64,000 nt of DNA. Origin: Micromonospora tarapacensis. GTDB lineage: Bacteria > Actinomycetota > Actinomycetes > Mycobacteriales > Micromonosporaceae. The position numbers were made by a program, and so were the translations under genes. Of the stretch, positions 42,304 to 51,267 are shown piece after piece. The stretch lies in NCBI RefSeq assembly GCF_019697375.1, contig NZ_JAHCDI010000004.1, positions 1,599,324-1,663,323 of the forward strand, written 5' to 3'. Every line of letters begins with the position of its first letter. Positions within the stretch are counted from its first letter, which is position 1. The notes under the pieces are model-generated. The model had not been told where the DNA came from, ran no database searches, and saw only the letters and a program-made list of their open reading frames with translations.

Positions 42304-44199
42304 GTGAACCCGACCATCACGGCGGCGGAGATCGCCCGGCTCGCCGGGGTCGGCCGCGCCGCCGTCAGCAACTGGCGCAAGCGTCACCCCGCCTTCCCGA
42401 CGCCGGTCGGAGGCACGGCCGCCAGCCCCGAGTTCGACCTCATCGCCGTCGAACAGTGGCTCCGCGCGCAGGGCAAGCTGCCCGAGGTGTCCCAGGCCGA
42501 CCGGCTCTGGCGGCACCTCGCCGCCGTCACCGAGAACCCCGCCGCCGCCCTGGCCGACATCGGGGCCCGGCTACTCGCCCGCCAGCGCGGTGGCCGGCCG
42601 CCACGGCAGCAGGCCGAGCCGCCCCTCAAGGCGCTGCTGCCGGAGGTCGACGCCCTCGCCGAGGCCCTCGGCCCACCGGCCGCCTTCGACGAGCTGTGGC
42701 AACGCTTCTCCACCTCCGGTGCCGGCCGCCCGGCGTCCACCCCCGACCAGCTGGCCGACCTGATGACCGCGCTCGCGGCGGCCGGCGACGGCACCGTCTT
42801 CGACCCCGCGGCCGGCACCGGTGCCGCCCTGCGCGCCGCCGTCCGTGCCGGCTGCACCACGGCGTACGGGCAGGAGATCGACCCCGATCTCGCGCGACTG
42901 GCCGGCCTCTGGCTCGCCCTGCACGACGTGCCCGGAGACGTCCGCCCCGGCGACTCGCTGCGCGCCGACGCGCACCCCGGACAGACCGTCGACGCCGTCG
43001 TCTGCCACCCACCGTTCGGTCTCACCAACTGGGGCAGCGAGGAGCTCAGCTACGACCCCCGCTGGGAGTACGGCGGCGTCCCACCCCGCACCGAACCGGA
43101 ACTGGCCTGGGTGCAGCACTGCCTGGCCCACCTGCGCCCCGGCGGGTACGCCGTACTGCTGATGCCGCCCACCGTGGCGGGTCGCCGGGCCGGCCGCCGC
43201 TTCCGCGCCGAACTGCTGCGCCGCGGTGCGCTGCGTGCCGTCATCGCGCTGCCCAGCGGGGTGGCCGCGCCGCACGGCGTACCACTGCACCTGTGGGTCC
43301 TGCGACGGCCCGCGCCCGACGCGCCGGCACCGGCGCGGGCGCTGCTCGTCGACGCCACCGAAGACGACCTGCCCGACCGGATCCTCAGCGCCTGGCAGAA
43401 GTTCACCGCCGGGGAGGAGGTCGAGGAGGCGGGCTTCGCCCGCGCCGTACCCGTGATCGAGCTGCTCGACGAGGACGTCGACCTGACCCCCGCGCGCCGC
43501 CAGCCGACCACCGCCGACGGGCGCACCGACGAGCACCTGCTGCACACCCGCGACCGCCTCGCCGCCGTCGTGGCCGCCCTGCCGGCGCTGATCCCGCACG
43601 CCGAGCCCACGCCCGACGGGGCGAACCCACCGCTGATGACGGTCAACGAGCTGGCCCGAAGCGGCGCGCTGCACCTGCTCGGTCCGGTCCGCACCGCCAC
43701 CGACCCGGCCGACGACGACGATGCCGGCGCACCCGTGCTGACCGTCTCCGACGTGCTCGTCGGCGGCGACGCCTCCGGGGCCGCCGACGACCGGCTCGGC
43801 CAGCGAATCGTGCTGGCCGTCGGGGACGTGGTGGTGCCCATGGTCGCCCGCGCGCTCACCGCCCGGGTGGTCACCACCGCCGGGGCCCTGCTCGGGCGCA
43901 ACCTCTACCTGCTGCGCCCCAACCCGGCCGCCCTGGATCCGTGGTTCCTGGCCGGGCAGCTGCGCACCTCGGCCAACGAGAGGCAGACCTCCAGCCTCTC
44001 CGGCACGCTGCGCTTCGACGTGCGGCGGGCACTGGTGCGCCGGCTGCCGCTGGAGGAGCAACGGGCGTACGGCGAGGCGTTCCGGCGACTGGCTGCCTTC
44101 GAGTCGGCACTGGGCCAGGCCGCCGCTCTCGGTGCCGAGTTGGCCCAGCTCACCGCCGACGGGTTGGCCCGTGGCTCGCTGCGCGCCACAACCGACTGA
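42304..44199 (+). CDS. N6-adenine DNA methylase-like protein with N-terminal HTH
   Basis: About 631 residues from GTG at 42304, five bases after GGAGG (GTG at 42298 is also possible). N-terminal helix-turn-helix: TAAEIARLAGVGRAAVSNWRKRH. HsdM-like methylase core: motif I FDPAAGTGAALR near 166-177 and motif IV VVCHPPFG near 232-239. The first residue of the catalytic (D/N)PP(Y/F) tetrad is His235, which is unusual and may abolish methylation. The C-terminus has type I specificity-like segments (LTVSDVLVGG, RLGQRIVLAVGDVVVPM). Similar solitary proteins are common in actinomycetes; no restriction subunit is adjacent. Confidence 0.87.
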   Translation: MNPTITAAEIARLAGVGRAAVSNWRKRHPAFPTPVGGTAASPEFDLIAVEQWLRAQGKLPEVSQADRLWRHLAAVTENPAAALADIGARLLARQRGGRPPRQQAEPPLKALLPEVDALAEALGPPAAFDELWQRFSTSGAGRPASTPDQLADLMTALAAAGDGTVFDPAAGTGAALRAAVRAGCTTAYGQEIDPDLARLAGLWLALHDVPGDVRPGDSLRADAHPGQTVDAVVCHPPFGLTNWGSEELSYDPRWEYGGVPPRTEPELAWVQHCLAHLRPGGYAVLLMPPTVAGRRAGRRFRAELLRRGALRAVIALPSGVAAPHGVPLHLWVLRRPAPDAPAPARALLVDATEDDLPDRILSAWQKFTAGEEVEEAGFARAVPVIELLDEDVDLTPARRQPTTADGRTDEHLLHTRDRLAAVVAALPALIPHAEPTPDGANPPLMTVNELARSGALHLLGPVRTATDPADDDDAGAPVLTVSDVLVGGDASGAADDRLGQRIVLAVGDVVVPMVARALTARVVTTAGALLGRNLYLLRPNPAALDPWFLAGQLRTSANERQTSSLSGTLRFDVRRALVRRLPLEEQRAYGEAFRRLAAFESALGQAAALGAELAQLTADGLARGSLRATTD

Positions 44200-44281
44200 T
44201 GACTTCCATTGCCCATGTCCGACGGCCGCCGGGCCGCGGCAGGCGCGTGGGTCGATGTTTCGGGAACGGCTGAGAGCCAGG

Positions 44282-44528
44282 TCAGACCTCGATGATGGGC
44301 CAATCGTCGCCGAGGATCTTCCGGACCTGATCGGGCCGGGAAGCAGGCACACGAGCGGGTCGTACGGGAACTCGCCATGTCCGGCGGCCCGCAGCGCGGC
44401 GCGCACGTCGTCGGAGTTTCGACGTCGGCGCAGCGCCTCGTGACGTACGCGGACACCTGCCGGGCGGGCAGCGCGTCGAGTTGCTCGGCCACGTCATCGG
44501 GAACGGAGATCGTCACACGCCGACTCAT
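44282..44528 (-). pseudogene. Broken ribbon-helix-helix antitoxin
   Basis: MSRRVTISVPDDVAEQLDAL with VSAYVT is the start of a CopG/RHH-type antitoxin, beginning at 44528. After about residue 31 (near 44451) the homologous continuation EALRRRRNSDDVRAALRAAGHGEFPYDP is in the next frame. Near 44330 it shifts once more to DQVRKILGDDWPIIEV. Two single-base changes therefore split an antitoxin of about 82 residues. No toxin gene is next to it, so it appears to be an orphan remnant. Confidence 0.75.
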
Positions 44529-44657
44529 ACCCGAGCCCTACCGGAGTATGAATCAGCTTGTCGCGGGTAGCGGAAGACGTGTCGAGTGCCCGTGCCGGGC
44601 GCGCCTCGATACTTGTCGCCGTCGACCAGGGGCATCGGGCAGCTCGAATTTTGCCGG

Positions 44658-45146
44658 TCAGCTGTCGATGACCCGGAGGATCACTGTTCCGGTGCTGGTG
44701 TCGAGATAGACGAGGCCGTTGTAGTGCGTGGTCCGCACGTCCTCGGCGTACTGGTCGTTGGCGTGCCAGGTGCCGCCGTCGGGCAGGAAGGGTCGTAGCC
44801 CGGTGCTCAACAGTTCGGCCCACCCCGCGGGCGCAGGGCTCCATTCGTAACGCTTCAGGGCCGCCGCCAGGGTGTCGGGCCGTAGTACGACGACGGCCTC
44901 GATGCGGGTGTCGGTCGGTCCGGGCACCCCGGGGTCGTCCGTGCCGGCCGTCGACGCCTGCCAGTGAACCTCGACGAAGTCGCCGAGATTCGGGAACCGA
45001 CTGGCGATCGGTTCCCGATCGGTCCGTACCGGTGGAGGGCTCACGCTGGTGGTCCTTTCTGTCGGCTGCCCGTCGCGGTCGACGCAGCCGGAGAGGGCCA
45101 CGGCAATGGCCGCCACCAGGAGAAGCCCCGCAGGGCGGTCAGCCAT
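44658..45146 (-). CDS. Small lipoprotein linked to type VII-like genes
   Basis: 162 residues from ATG at 45146, which overlaps the upstream gene by eight bases. The signal peptide has lipobox ALSGC (Cys21). The mature part (EAVVVLRPDTLAAALKRYEWSPAP, YEDVRTTHYNGLVYLDTSTGTVILRV) is not a family I can name. Position suggests that it works with the two genes upstream, possibly at the membrane during secretion of the 456-residue protein. Confidence 0.75.
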   Translation of the reverse strand: MADRPAGLLLVAAIAVALSGCVDRDGQPTERTTSVSPPPVRTDREPIASRFPNLGDFVEVHWQASTAGTDDPGVPGPTDTRIEAVVVLRPDTLAAALKRYEWSPAPAGWAELLSTGLRPFLPDGGTWHANDQYAEDVRTTHYNGLVYLDTSTGTVILRVIDS

Positions 45147-46509
45147 CGGAACGTCCGTCCGCACGGTCCTCACCTGGGGCGCTGCGTTCGGGACCGGTGC
45201 CACCGCCGAGGTCGGGCGGCTCGCCGATGGTCCACGTCACGGTGCGCTCCATCTCTCCGTAGGTACGGAACTCCTTGGCCCACCCTAAGGTCGAGAAGCG
45301 GCCGTTGTCGTTGTCGGGCTCACCCGTGGCGATGTCGGCGGCGTTGAGGTTGAAGTTGTACACGTCCTCGGCATGGACTCTGATCTTCATCGTGATCTGG
45401 TCTCCGTCGACCACCACGTCGGACGTACCGTAGATCGCGAAGTCACCGAGGGCCTTCTGCCAATTCTCCGTGGTCGGGTAAAGGCCCATGCTGTCGACCA
45501 TCGCCGGGTCTCCGGTCATCTGGAAGCCGGTCTGCCCGGTCTCCCGGTAGAGCCGCTCCGCTTCCCGCTGCGCGAGCGCGATCTCGTTGTCCACCGCCTG
45601 GCGAATGTTGGGGTCTTCCCGGTAGCCCTCCTCGAAGTCGACACGCATGTCGGTGCCCAACCCGGTGCGGTAGTGGGCATACAGGGCGAGGGCGTCGTCG
45701 AGATCGGGGCGGGCTGCCTGAGCACCCCGCAGGATGGCCTGCCACTTGTTCCAGCCGGCGTAGTCCGCGGGGGTCGGGGTGGCGTTCGGGTCGTACGGGA
45801 AGTCGTTGTCCCACCTCAGTTCGGGAGCGGTCGGTGGGCCGACGTGGTATTTCCCGCTGGCATCGCGGAGGCCGGGCGTCTGGCTGACGATCTTCGCGCT
45901 GAGTTCGGAGTTCGCCAGGAAGTCGGGTAGTAGCCGGTAGGCGGCGGTGAGCTGGGCGACCGCTTCGGTGCGAGCGTCGGTCTCGATCCGGATCGCGTCG
46001 TCGTAGGCGCCGGTTGCGGTCTGCCACAGCCGATCGGCGTCGGCGCGTACCTCCTCGATCTCATCCTGGGCACCGAACTCGATGAGCCAGTCGGTGAAGC
46101 CGGTGGTGGCGCGCAGGTCGTGCCACGCGCGCAGTGCGTCGGACATCCGCACCACCGGAGACTGGGTGGCCACGATCGGCGCGATCAGCACGCGCAGCTG
46201 GCCCTCCGCGGTGATCCCGTCGGCCACCAATTCCTGGGCGCGCGTCTGTGCCCGCACGTAGTCGGCAATGGCCCTGCCGGCCTTCTCGAACCCGTCATGC
46301 AGGCCCTCGACCAGGTCGATGGTCTCCCGGAGACGCTGCTCGTAGAGGCCGGCCGCGTCCGAGACCCACTCCGTCCGACCCCGCAGCCCGTCGAGGTCCG
46401 GCAGGGCCTCCCGGATGATTCCTCTGGTGTTCAGGCATTCCTGTGCCACGACGTTGACGTGCCCAGGCTTCATTTCCTCGATGTACTTCACCGCATCCCG
46501 GTACGCCAT
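45139..46509 (-). CDS. Large type VII-secretion-like substrate
   Basis: 456 residues without a signal peptide. The N-terminal 200 residues are helical with WXG/ESX-like features (LRGRTEWVSDAAGLYEQRLRETIDLVEGLHDGFEKAGRAIADY). The C-terminal part, including YNFNLNAADIATGEPDNDNGRF and LGWAKEFRTYGEMERTVTWTIG, is a module that recurs in actinobacterial secreted proteins of this class. It starts four bases after the small EspC/DUF2580-like gene and overlaps the lipoprotein gene. I see no toxin motif, so whether it is a toxin or a structural secreted protein is open. Confidence 0.75.
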   Translation of the reverse strand: MAYRDAVKYIEEMKPGHVNVVAQECLNTRGIIREALPDLDGLRGRTEWVSDAAGLYEQRLRETIDLVEGLHDGFEKAGRAIADYVRAQTRAQELVADGITAEGQLRVLIAPIVATQSPVVRMSDALRAWHDLRATTGFTDWLIEFGAQDEIEEVRADADRLWQTATGAYDDAIRIETDARTEAVAQLTAAYRLLPDFLANSELSAKIVSQTPGLRDASGKYHVGPPTAPELRWDNDFPYDPNATPTPADYAGWNKWQAILRGAQAARPDLDDALALYAHYRTGLGTDMRVDFEEGYREDPNIRQAVDNEIALAQREAERLYRETGQTGFQMTGDPAMVDSMGLYPTTENWQKALGDFAIYGTSDVVVDGDQITMKIRVHAEDVYNFNLNAADIATGEPDNDNGRFSTLGWAKEFRTYGEMERTVTWTIGEPPDLGGGTGPERSAPGEDRADGRSDG

Positions 46510-46513
46510 GGCG

Positions 46514-46852
46514 TCAATTTGGGCGCTGGTCGGCGGGCTGGAAGGTCGACTCGGTGAGGAACCTGGTCATCTCCGCAGCGATCGCTGCATCGGTGTGCTG
46601 GTAGCCGTCGGATGAGGATTCGACCCGGGTCGACAACGCCGCCAGCAGGGCGATCACATCCTGGTACTGGTCGTGAGCGAATTCGGCGAACGAGCGCATG
46701 GCCCGCGCCATGTCGGGATGGCTGGCCGGGGCGGCGGCCCAGTCGAGCAGGAACAGGTCGACCTGACCCGCCTGAAGTTGCTGAGCCAGGTCGTGCAGGA
46801 TCGCCGCCGTCCCGGTCAGGGACGTCGGGTTGGCCTGGAACCCGTCCAACAC
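46514..46852 (-). CDS. DUF2580/EspC-like small type VII substrate
   Basis: About 112 residues, with a start at GTG 46852 (or TTG 46849): LDGFQANPTSLTGTAAILHDLAQQLQ resembles the opening of ESX-associated DUF2580 proteins (GFxVDPxxL...A..L). The rest is one long helical hairpin ending in a disordered tail. It lies four bases upstream of the large substrate gene, the usual arrangement of a small partner with its larger cargo. No ribosome site stands out, so the exact start is uncertain. Confidence 0.68.
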   Translation of the reverse strand: MLDGFQANPTSLTGTAAILHDLAQQLQAGQVDLFLLDWAAAPASHPDMARAMRSFAEFAHDQYQDVIALLAALSTRVESSSDGYQHTDAAIAAEMTRFLTESTFQPADQRPN

Positions 46853-47067
46853 GTCGTCGCCCCCGTCTTCACTGACGTACCCCGATTCTGCCAACCGGCC
46901 ACCACGAGCGTGAAGGAGCAGCGGCCGAACGGTTGACCGTCGGATATCCGACTGCGGCACGTTGTGGCACGAGGATGACCGCGAGTCTGGCGTGCCGGAG
47001 CGGGTCCAACCGGGCGGACAGGTCGTGCGCATCGGCTCTCGCCCTGCCGGGTCAGTGGCCGGGCACG

Positions 47068-47106
47068 GTAACCGGCCAGGAGAACCAGCGTAACTGGCCA
47101 GGAGAA
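47068..47106 (+). promoter_or_regulatory. 17-bp direct repeat upstream of the kinase-helicase-methylase operon
   Basis: GTAAC(C/T)GGCCAGGAGAA occurs twice with a 22-bp period, close to two helical turns, about 120 bp before the kinase start. The surrounding 46853-47225 stretch has no gene. The repeat could be an operator for the operon. Confidence 0.5.
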
Positions 47107-47225
47107 ACGGGCGGGTCGGCTGTTGGCCCGAGGATCGCTGTTCGTTGTACGGTCATGCGTCCCGCGCGGTGGGTGGCCGGAGCCGGCGGGCGGCGATGGA
47201 TCGTGGGGCATCGTGAGGAGGATGG

Positions 47226-48287
47226 GTGACGCTGGGCAGCGTTGGCGGTTACCAACTGGTCAAGCCGCTCGGCGCGGGCGGCATGGGTGACGTGTGGTTC
47301 GCGGTGTCGCCGACGGCGGAGCGGGTCGCCGTCAAGGTGATCAAGAAGCATCTGTTGGCGGCGCCGACCATGCAGGAGCGGTTCGCCGCTGAGGTGGAGA
47401 GCCTCAAGCTCGTCTACGGCTCCCGGGTGGCGCGGCTGGAGAACGCCGACCCCTTCGGCGATCCGGCCTGGCTGGCGGTCGAGTACGTGCCCGGCGCCAC
47501 CCTCCGTCAGCACCTCGACGCCCGGGGGGCGCTGTCGACGCCGCACGCCGCCATGGTCGGCGCGATGCTGGCCGAGGGCCTGACCAACGTGCACCAGGTG
47601 GGTCTGCTGCACCGCGACCTCAAGCCGCAGAACATCATTCTGGGCCCGGACGGCCCCAAACTCATCGACTTCGGCCTCGCCGTTCTCGTCGACCGTCACG
47701 ACTATCTGACCGAGCCGGGCGCGCTGGTGGGTACGCCGGCCTACATGTCGCCGGAGCAGGTACGCGGCGAGCGGGACCTCACCGTCGCCGTGGACGTCTA
47801 CGGTCTCGCCGCGACGTTGGTCTTCGCCCTCACCGGGCACGGCCTCTACCCGCAGAGCAACTCCTGGAATCTGCTGCTGCGCATCACCGAGCCGGGTGAC
47901 CTGCCCGACCTCAGCGGCGTACCCGAGGAGTTGGCGCCGCTGCTGGGCGCGATGCTCGCCCACGACCCGACGGCCCGACCCGGGCTCGACACCGTGCGCC
48001 GACGGCTGCTGACCGTGGCCACCACGGCCGGCGGCGCGAGCGTGGTGGAGCTGCGCCGACAGGTCGCCGCCCTCACCTACGTGGGCGACGCCGAGCTGCT
48101 GGTGCCCCCGGATCTGGACGACCCCCGGCAGGACCCGGAGCAGGTGGCGGCGGTCGAGCCGACGGCCCTGGACGCCGGACCGGCCACCACGAACGTCGAT
48201 CCCGAGGCACCCGCCGCCAGCGGGGTCGACGTGCGGTGGCTGGTCGACAAGCTGCGCCGTCAGTACGCCCGCCGCGCCACCCTGTAG
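47226..48287 (+). CDS. Soluble Hanks-type Ser/Thr protein kinase
   Basis: 353 residues from GTG at 47226 after AGGAGG. All kinase motifs are intact: the glycine loop GAGGMGDV (16-23), Lys37 in VAVKV, HRDLKPQN with catalytic Asp131, DFG at 148-150 and GTPAYMSPEQ. There is no transmembrane segment or PASTA domain. The C-terminal 90 residues are disordered and end in DVRWLVDKLRRQYARRATL, possibly a docking helix. It is followed after 12 bp by the helicase gene. Kinases are part of Pgl/BREX type 2 (PglW) and other antiphage systems, so it may be a switch for the helicase and methylase; that is inference. Confidence 0.94.
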   Translation: MTLGSVGGYQLVKPLGAGGMGDVWFAVSPTAERVAVKVIKKHLLAAPTMQERFAAEVESLKLVYGSRVARLENADPFGDPAWLAVEYVPGATLRQHLDARGALSTPHAAMVGAMLAEGLTNVHQVGLLHRDLKPQNIILGPDGPKLIDFGLAVLVDRHDYLTEPGALVGTPAYMSPEQVRGERDLTVAVDVYGLAATLVFALTGHGLYPQSNSWNLLLRITEPGDLPDLSGVPEELAPLLGAMLAHDPTARPGLDTVRRRLLTVATTAGGASVVELRRQVAALTYVGDAELLVPPDLDDPRQDPEQVAAVEPTALDAGPATTNVDPEAPAASGVDVRWLVDKLRRQYARRATL

Positions 48288-48299
48288 GAGGGCCCACCG

Positions 48300-51107
48300 A
48301 TGAGCACCCCCCAGGACGCGACCTTCGCCCCGGGTTCCCGCATCGTCGTGCGGGACGAGGAGTGGCTGATCCGCAGCGTCAAGACCGGCACCGCCGACGG
48401 CACCATGATCAAAGCGGTCGGAGTGTCCGAGTTCGTGCAGGACGTCGCGGCGACCTTCTTCACCGCGCTGGAGGACATCACGCCGCTGGTGCCCGAGGAG
48501 ACGGAGCTGGTCCAGGACACGTCGTCGCGGTTCCGGCAGAGCCGGCTGTTCCTGGAGGCCGTGCTGCGGCGCACCCCGCTGCCGCGCACCGAGCGGGGCC
48601 TGGCCCTGGCCGACCGGTTCCTGCTGGACCCGCTGACCTACCAGCAGCGCCCCGTCGAGCTGGCGTTGTCCGGCCTCCGGCCGCGGATCCTGCTCGCCGA
48701 CGTGGTGGGCCTGGGCAAGACCCTGGAGGTCGGGCTGATCCTGGCCGAGCTGATCCGCCGGGGGCGGGGTGAGCGCATCCTGGTGGTCTCCCCGCAGCAG
48801 GTGCTGGAGCAGTTCCAGCGGGAGCTGTGGACCCGCTTCGCGATCCCGCTGGTGCGGCTGGACTCGACCGGCATCCAGCGCATCCAGCAGGAGATCCCCG
48901 CCGGGCGGAACCCGTTCACCTACTTCAAGCGGGCCATCATCTCCGTCGACACGCTCAAGGACGCCGGGCAGTTCGGTCACCACCTCGACGCCACCACCTG
49001 GGACGCGGTCGTCATCGACGAGTCACACAACCTGATCAACAAGGGCACCCAGCGCAACGAGCTGGCCCGCCGGCTGGCCGCCAAGACCGACGCGCTGCTG
49101 CTGGCCAGCGCCACCCCGCACAACGGCGACAAGGAGTCCTTCGCGCAGCTGATCTCGCTGCTCGACCCGGCGGCGATCGCCAACGAGAAGGACTACCAGG
49201 CCAGCGACATCGCCCACCTCTACCTGCGCCGCACGAAGATCAGCCCGGAGGTACGCGACCAGATCGGCGACCGCTGGGCCGACCGTGGCCCGTCGGAGGC
49301 GGTGCGCTGCACGGCGACCCCGGTCGAGGAGCAGATCTTCGACGAGCTGACCGATGTGTGGCTGGCCGGCAAGTGGTCCGACGAGGCGATCACCGGGCAG
49401 CACCGACTCTTCCCGTACACCCTGTTGAAGTCGTTTCTGTCCTCGCACCGGGCGCTGCACGAGACGGTGACCAACCGGCGCAGGAAGGCCACCGGCACCG
49501 AGCGGACGGCGCTGGACCGGCTCGCGGAGCTGACCTCCGCGATGACCGACCGGGATTCCAGCAAGCTGCACGGGCTGGTCGAGGAGCTGAAGAGGATCGG
49601 TGTCGGGCGGGGCAGCGACATCCGGGCCGTGGTCTTCTCCGAGCGGGTACCGACGATCAAGTGGCTCGCCGAGGTGGTTCCCGGCATGCTGGGTCTGAAG
49701 CCGACCGCGATCCGGGTGCTGCACGGCGGGGTGGCCGACGCCGACGAGCAGACGATCCTCCAGGAGTTCGAGCTGGCCGGCAGCGACGTCCGGTTGCTGT
49801 TCACCGGCGATGTCGTCTCCGAGGGCGTCAACCTGCACCAGCAGTGCCACCACCTGTTCCACTACGACATCCCGTGGAGCCTGATCCGGATCGAGCAGCG
49901 CAACGGCCGCGTCGACCGCTACGGGCAGCGCCACCGGCCGCAGTTCCGCGCGCTGATCCTCACCTCCGGCCGTGAGGACGCCAAGGACGACCGGGCGGTC
50001 TCCGAGAAGCTGCTCGACCGGGAGGAGACCGCGCACCGCAGCCTCGGCAGCGTCGAGGCCGTGACGGGTCGCTACGACGCGAAGGCCGAGGAGGACCGGT
50101 TGGTCCGCGACCTGCTGGCCGGCAGGACGGTGGAGGAGTCCTACGCGGGCGCCCACGCCGAGATCGACGTGATGGCCGATCTCTTCGGAGAGGTGGGCAG
50201 CGCACCCGTCACGGCGGACGTGCCGCGCGCCCGGGTGCCGAAGCTCTTCGACTCGACGCGGGATTTCGTCGACGCCGCCCTGAACGAGGTGTACCAGGAC
50301 CGGCCGGAGGACCACATCGACCTGCGTCGTGAGGACGAGCTGCTGACCTTCCTCGCCCCCGACGACCTGGTGCACCGGCTCACCGACCTGCCCCGCTCCT
50401 ACCTGCGTGCCCACCGCGAGGGCGAGGACCTGCGCCTGAAGGTCACCTTCGATCGGGCGCTCGCGCAGCGCAAGCTCGACCAGGCCCGGCAGAGCCGTAC
50501 CCCGAGGTGGCCGGAGATCGCGTTCCTCAGCGACGTGCACCCGATGGTCGACTGGCTTGTCGACAAGGTGCTGATCCGGCTGGGTCGCCAGCAGGCCCCG
50601 GTGCTGACCGCCGAGGTGTCCGCGCCGACGTTCCTGATCCAGGGCGTCTACGCCAACCGCCTCGGGCAGCCCACGGTCGTGCAGTGGATGGCCGTCGCCG
50701 GGCTGCCCGGGTCGCCGACGATCCGGCCGATGGACGAGGTGCTGAGGGAGGCCAACGTCGGCCCCACGATGGTCAACCGGGCCGAGCCCATCGCGGTCGG
50801 TCCACTGCGGGCGCTGCTGCCGGCGGCCGTCGAGGTGGCCCGCCAGCACCTCGGTGACAAGGGTGCCGAGTGGGCCGAGACCAACGCCGGGCCGCTGCGC
50901 CGCTACCGGGAGCGGCTGGCCGCCTTCCAGCAGGCCAGCCTCGTCGACGAGCTGACCGGCGCGCACCGGGAGAGGCGACGCCAACGGGTCGACGCCACCG
51001 TCCGGGAGCAGCACGACCTGCTCGACCGCCTGGAGACCGCCGGTGATCCGCTGCTGCGGGTGCTCGCCGTCCTCGTACCGTCGCAGCGAAGCGGAGTGCC
51101 GGCATGA
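48300..51107 (+). CDS. SNF2-family DEAD/DEAH helicase (DISARM DrmD-like)
   Basis: 935 residues. The superfamily 2 motifs are complete: ADVVGLGKTLE (Walker A, Lys140), VIDESHN (Asp240-Glu241), SATPHNG, SEGVNLHQQ and RIEQRNGRVDRYGQ near 530-545. A long C-terminal region of about 350 residues follows. Length and motif wording (LADxVGLGKTxE, DESH, SATPHxG) recall the SNF2 helicase of class 1 DISARM, which accompanies a large adenine methylase as here. DrmA, DrmB and DrmC are not seen in the window. It probably translocates on DNA to discriminate unmodified phage DNA. It is coupled to the methylase by an 80-bp tandem repeat. Confidence 0.92.
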   Translation: MSTPQDATFAPGSRIVVRDEEWLIRSVKTGTADGTMIKAVGVSEFVQDVAATFFTALEDITPLVPEETELVQDTSSRFRQSRLFLEAVLRRTPLPRTERGLALADRFLLDPLTYQQRPVELALSGLRPRILLADVVGLGKTLEVGLILAELIRRGRGERILVVSPQQVLEQFQRELWTRFAIPLVRLDSTGIQRIQQEIPAGRNPFTYFKRAIISVDTLKDAGQFGHHLDATTWDAVVIDESHNLINKGTQRNELARRLAAKTDALLLASATPHNGDKESFAQLISLLDPAAIANEKDYQASDIAHLYLRRTKISPEVRDQIGDRWADRGPSEAVRCTATPVEEQIFDELTDVWLAGKWSDEAITGQHRLFPYTLLKSFLSSHRALHETVTNRRRKATGTERTALDRLAELTSAMTDRDSSKLHGLVEELKRIGVGRGSDIRAVVFSERVPTIKWLAEVVPGMLGLKPTAIRVLHGGVADADEQTILQEFELAGSDVRLLFTGDVVSEGVNLHQQCHHLFHYDIPWSLIRIEQRNGRVDRYGQRHRPQFRALILTSGREDAKDDRAVSEKLLDREETAHRSLGSVEAVTGRYDAKAEEDRLVRDLLAGRTVEESYAGAHAEIDVMADLFGEVGSAPVTADVPRARVPKLFDSTRDFVDAALNEVYQDRPEDHIDLRREDELLTFLAPDDLVHRLTDLPRSYLRAHREGEDLRLKVTFDRALAQRKLDQARQSRTPRWPEIAFLSDVHPMVDWLVDKVLIRLGRQQAPVLTAEVSAPTFLIQGVYANRLGQPTVVQWMAVAGLPGSPTIRPMDEVLREANVGPTMVNRAEPIAVGPLRALLPAAVEVARQHLGDKGAEWAETNAGPLRRYRERLAAFQQASLVDELTGAHRERRRQRVDATVREQHDLLDRLETAGDPLLRVLAVLVPSQRSGVPA

Positions 51108-51187
51108 GTGAGCGTAGCGAGCGAATCATCAGGCTCAGTGTGGTGGTGCCTCATGACGGCACGCAGCGAAGCGGAGTGCCGGCATGA
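51104..51187 (+). CDS. 27-residue coupled micro-ORF, copy 1
   Basis: ATG at 51104 overlaps the helicase TGA; the product begins MSERSERIIRLSVVV and ends QRSGVPA. The AAGCGGAG upstream is a fair ribosome site. It may only pass ribosomes from the helicase to the methylase; no homologous protein is known to me. Confidence 0.4.
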   Translation: MSERSERIIRLSVVVPHDGTQRSGVPA

Positions 51188-51267
51188 GTGAGCGTAGCGA
51201 GCGAATCATCAGGCTCAGTGTGGTGGTGCCTCATGACGGCACGCAGCGAAGCGGAGTGCCGGCATGA
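51184..51267 (+). CDS. 27-residue coupled micro-ORF, copy 2
   Basis: Identical to copy 1. It starts on the stop of copy 1 and its own stop overlaps the methylase ATG (ATGA). The chain of four-base overlaps is continuous from helicase to methylase. Confidence 0.4.
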   Translation: MSERSERIIRLSVVVPHDGTQRSGVPA

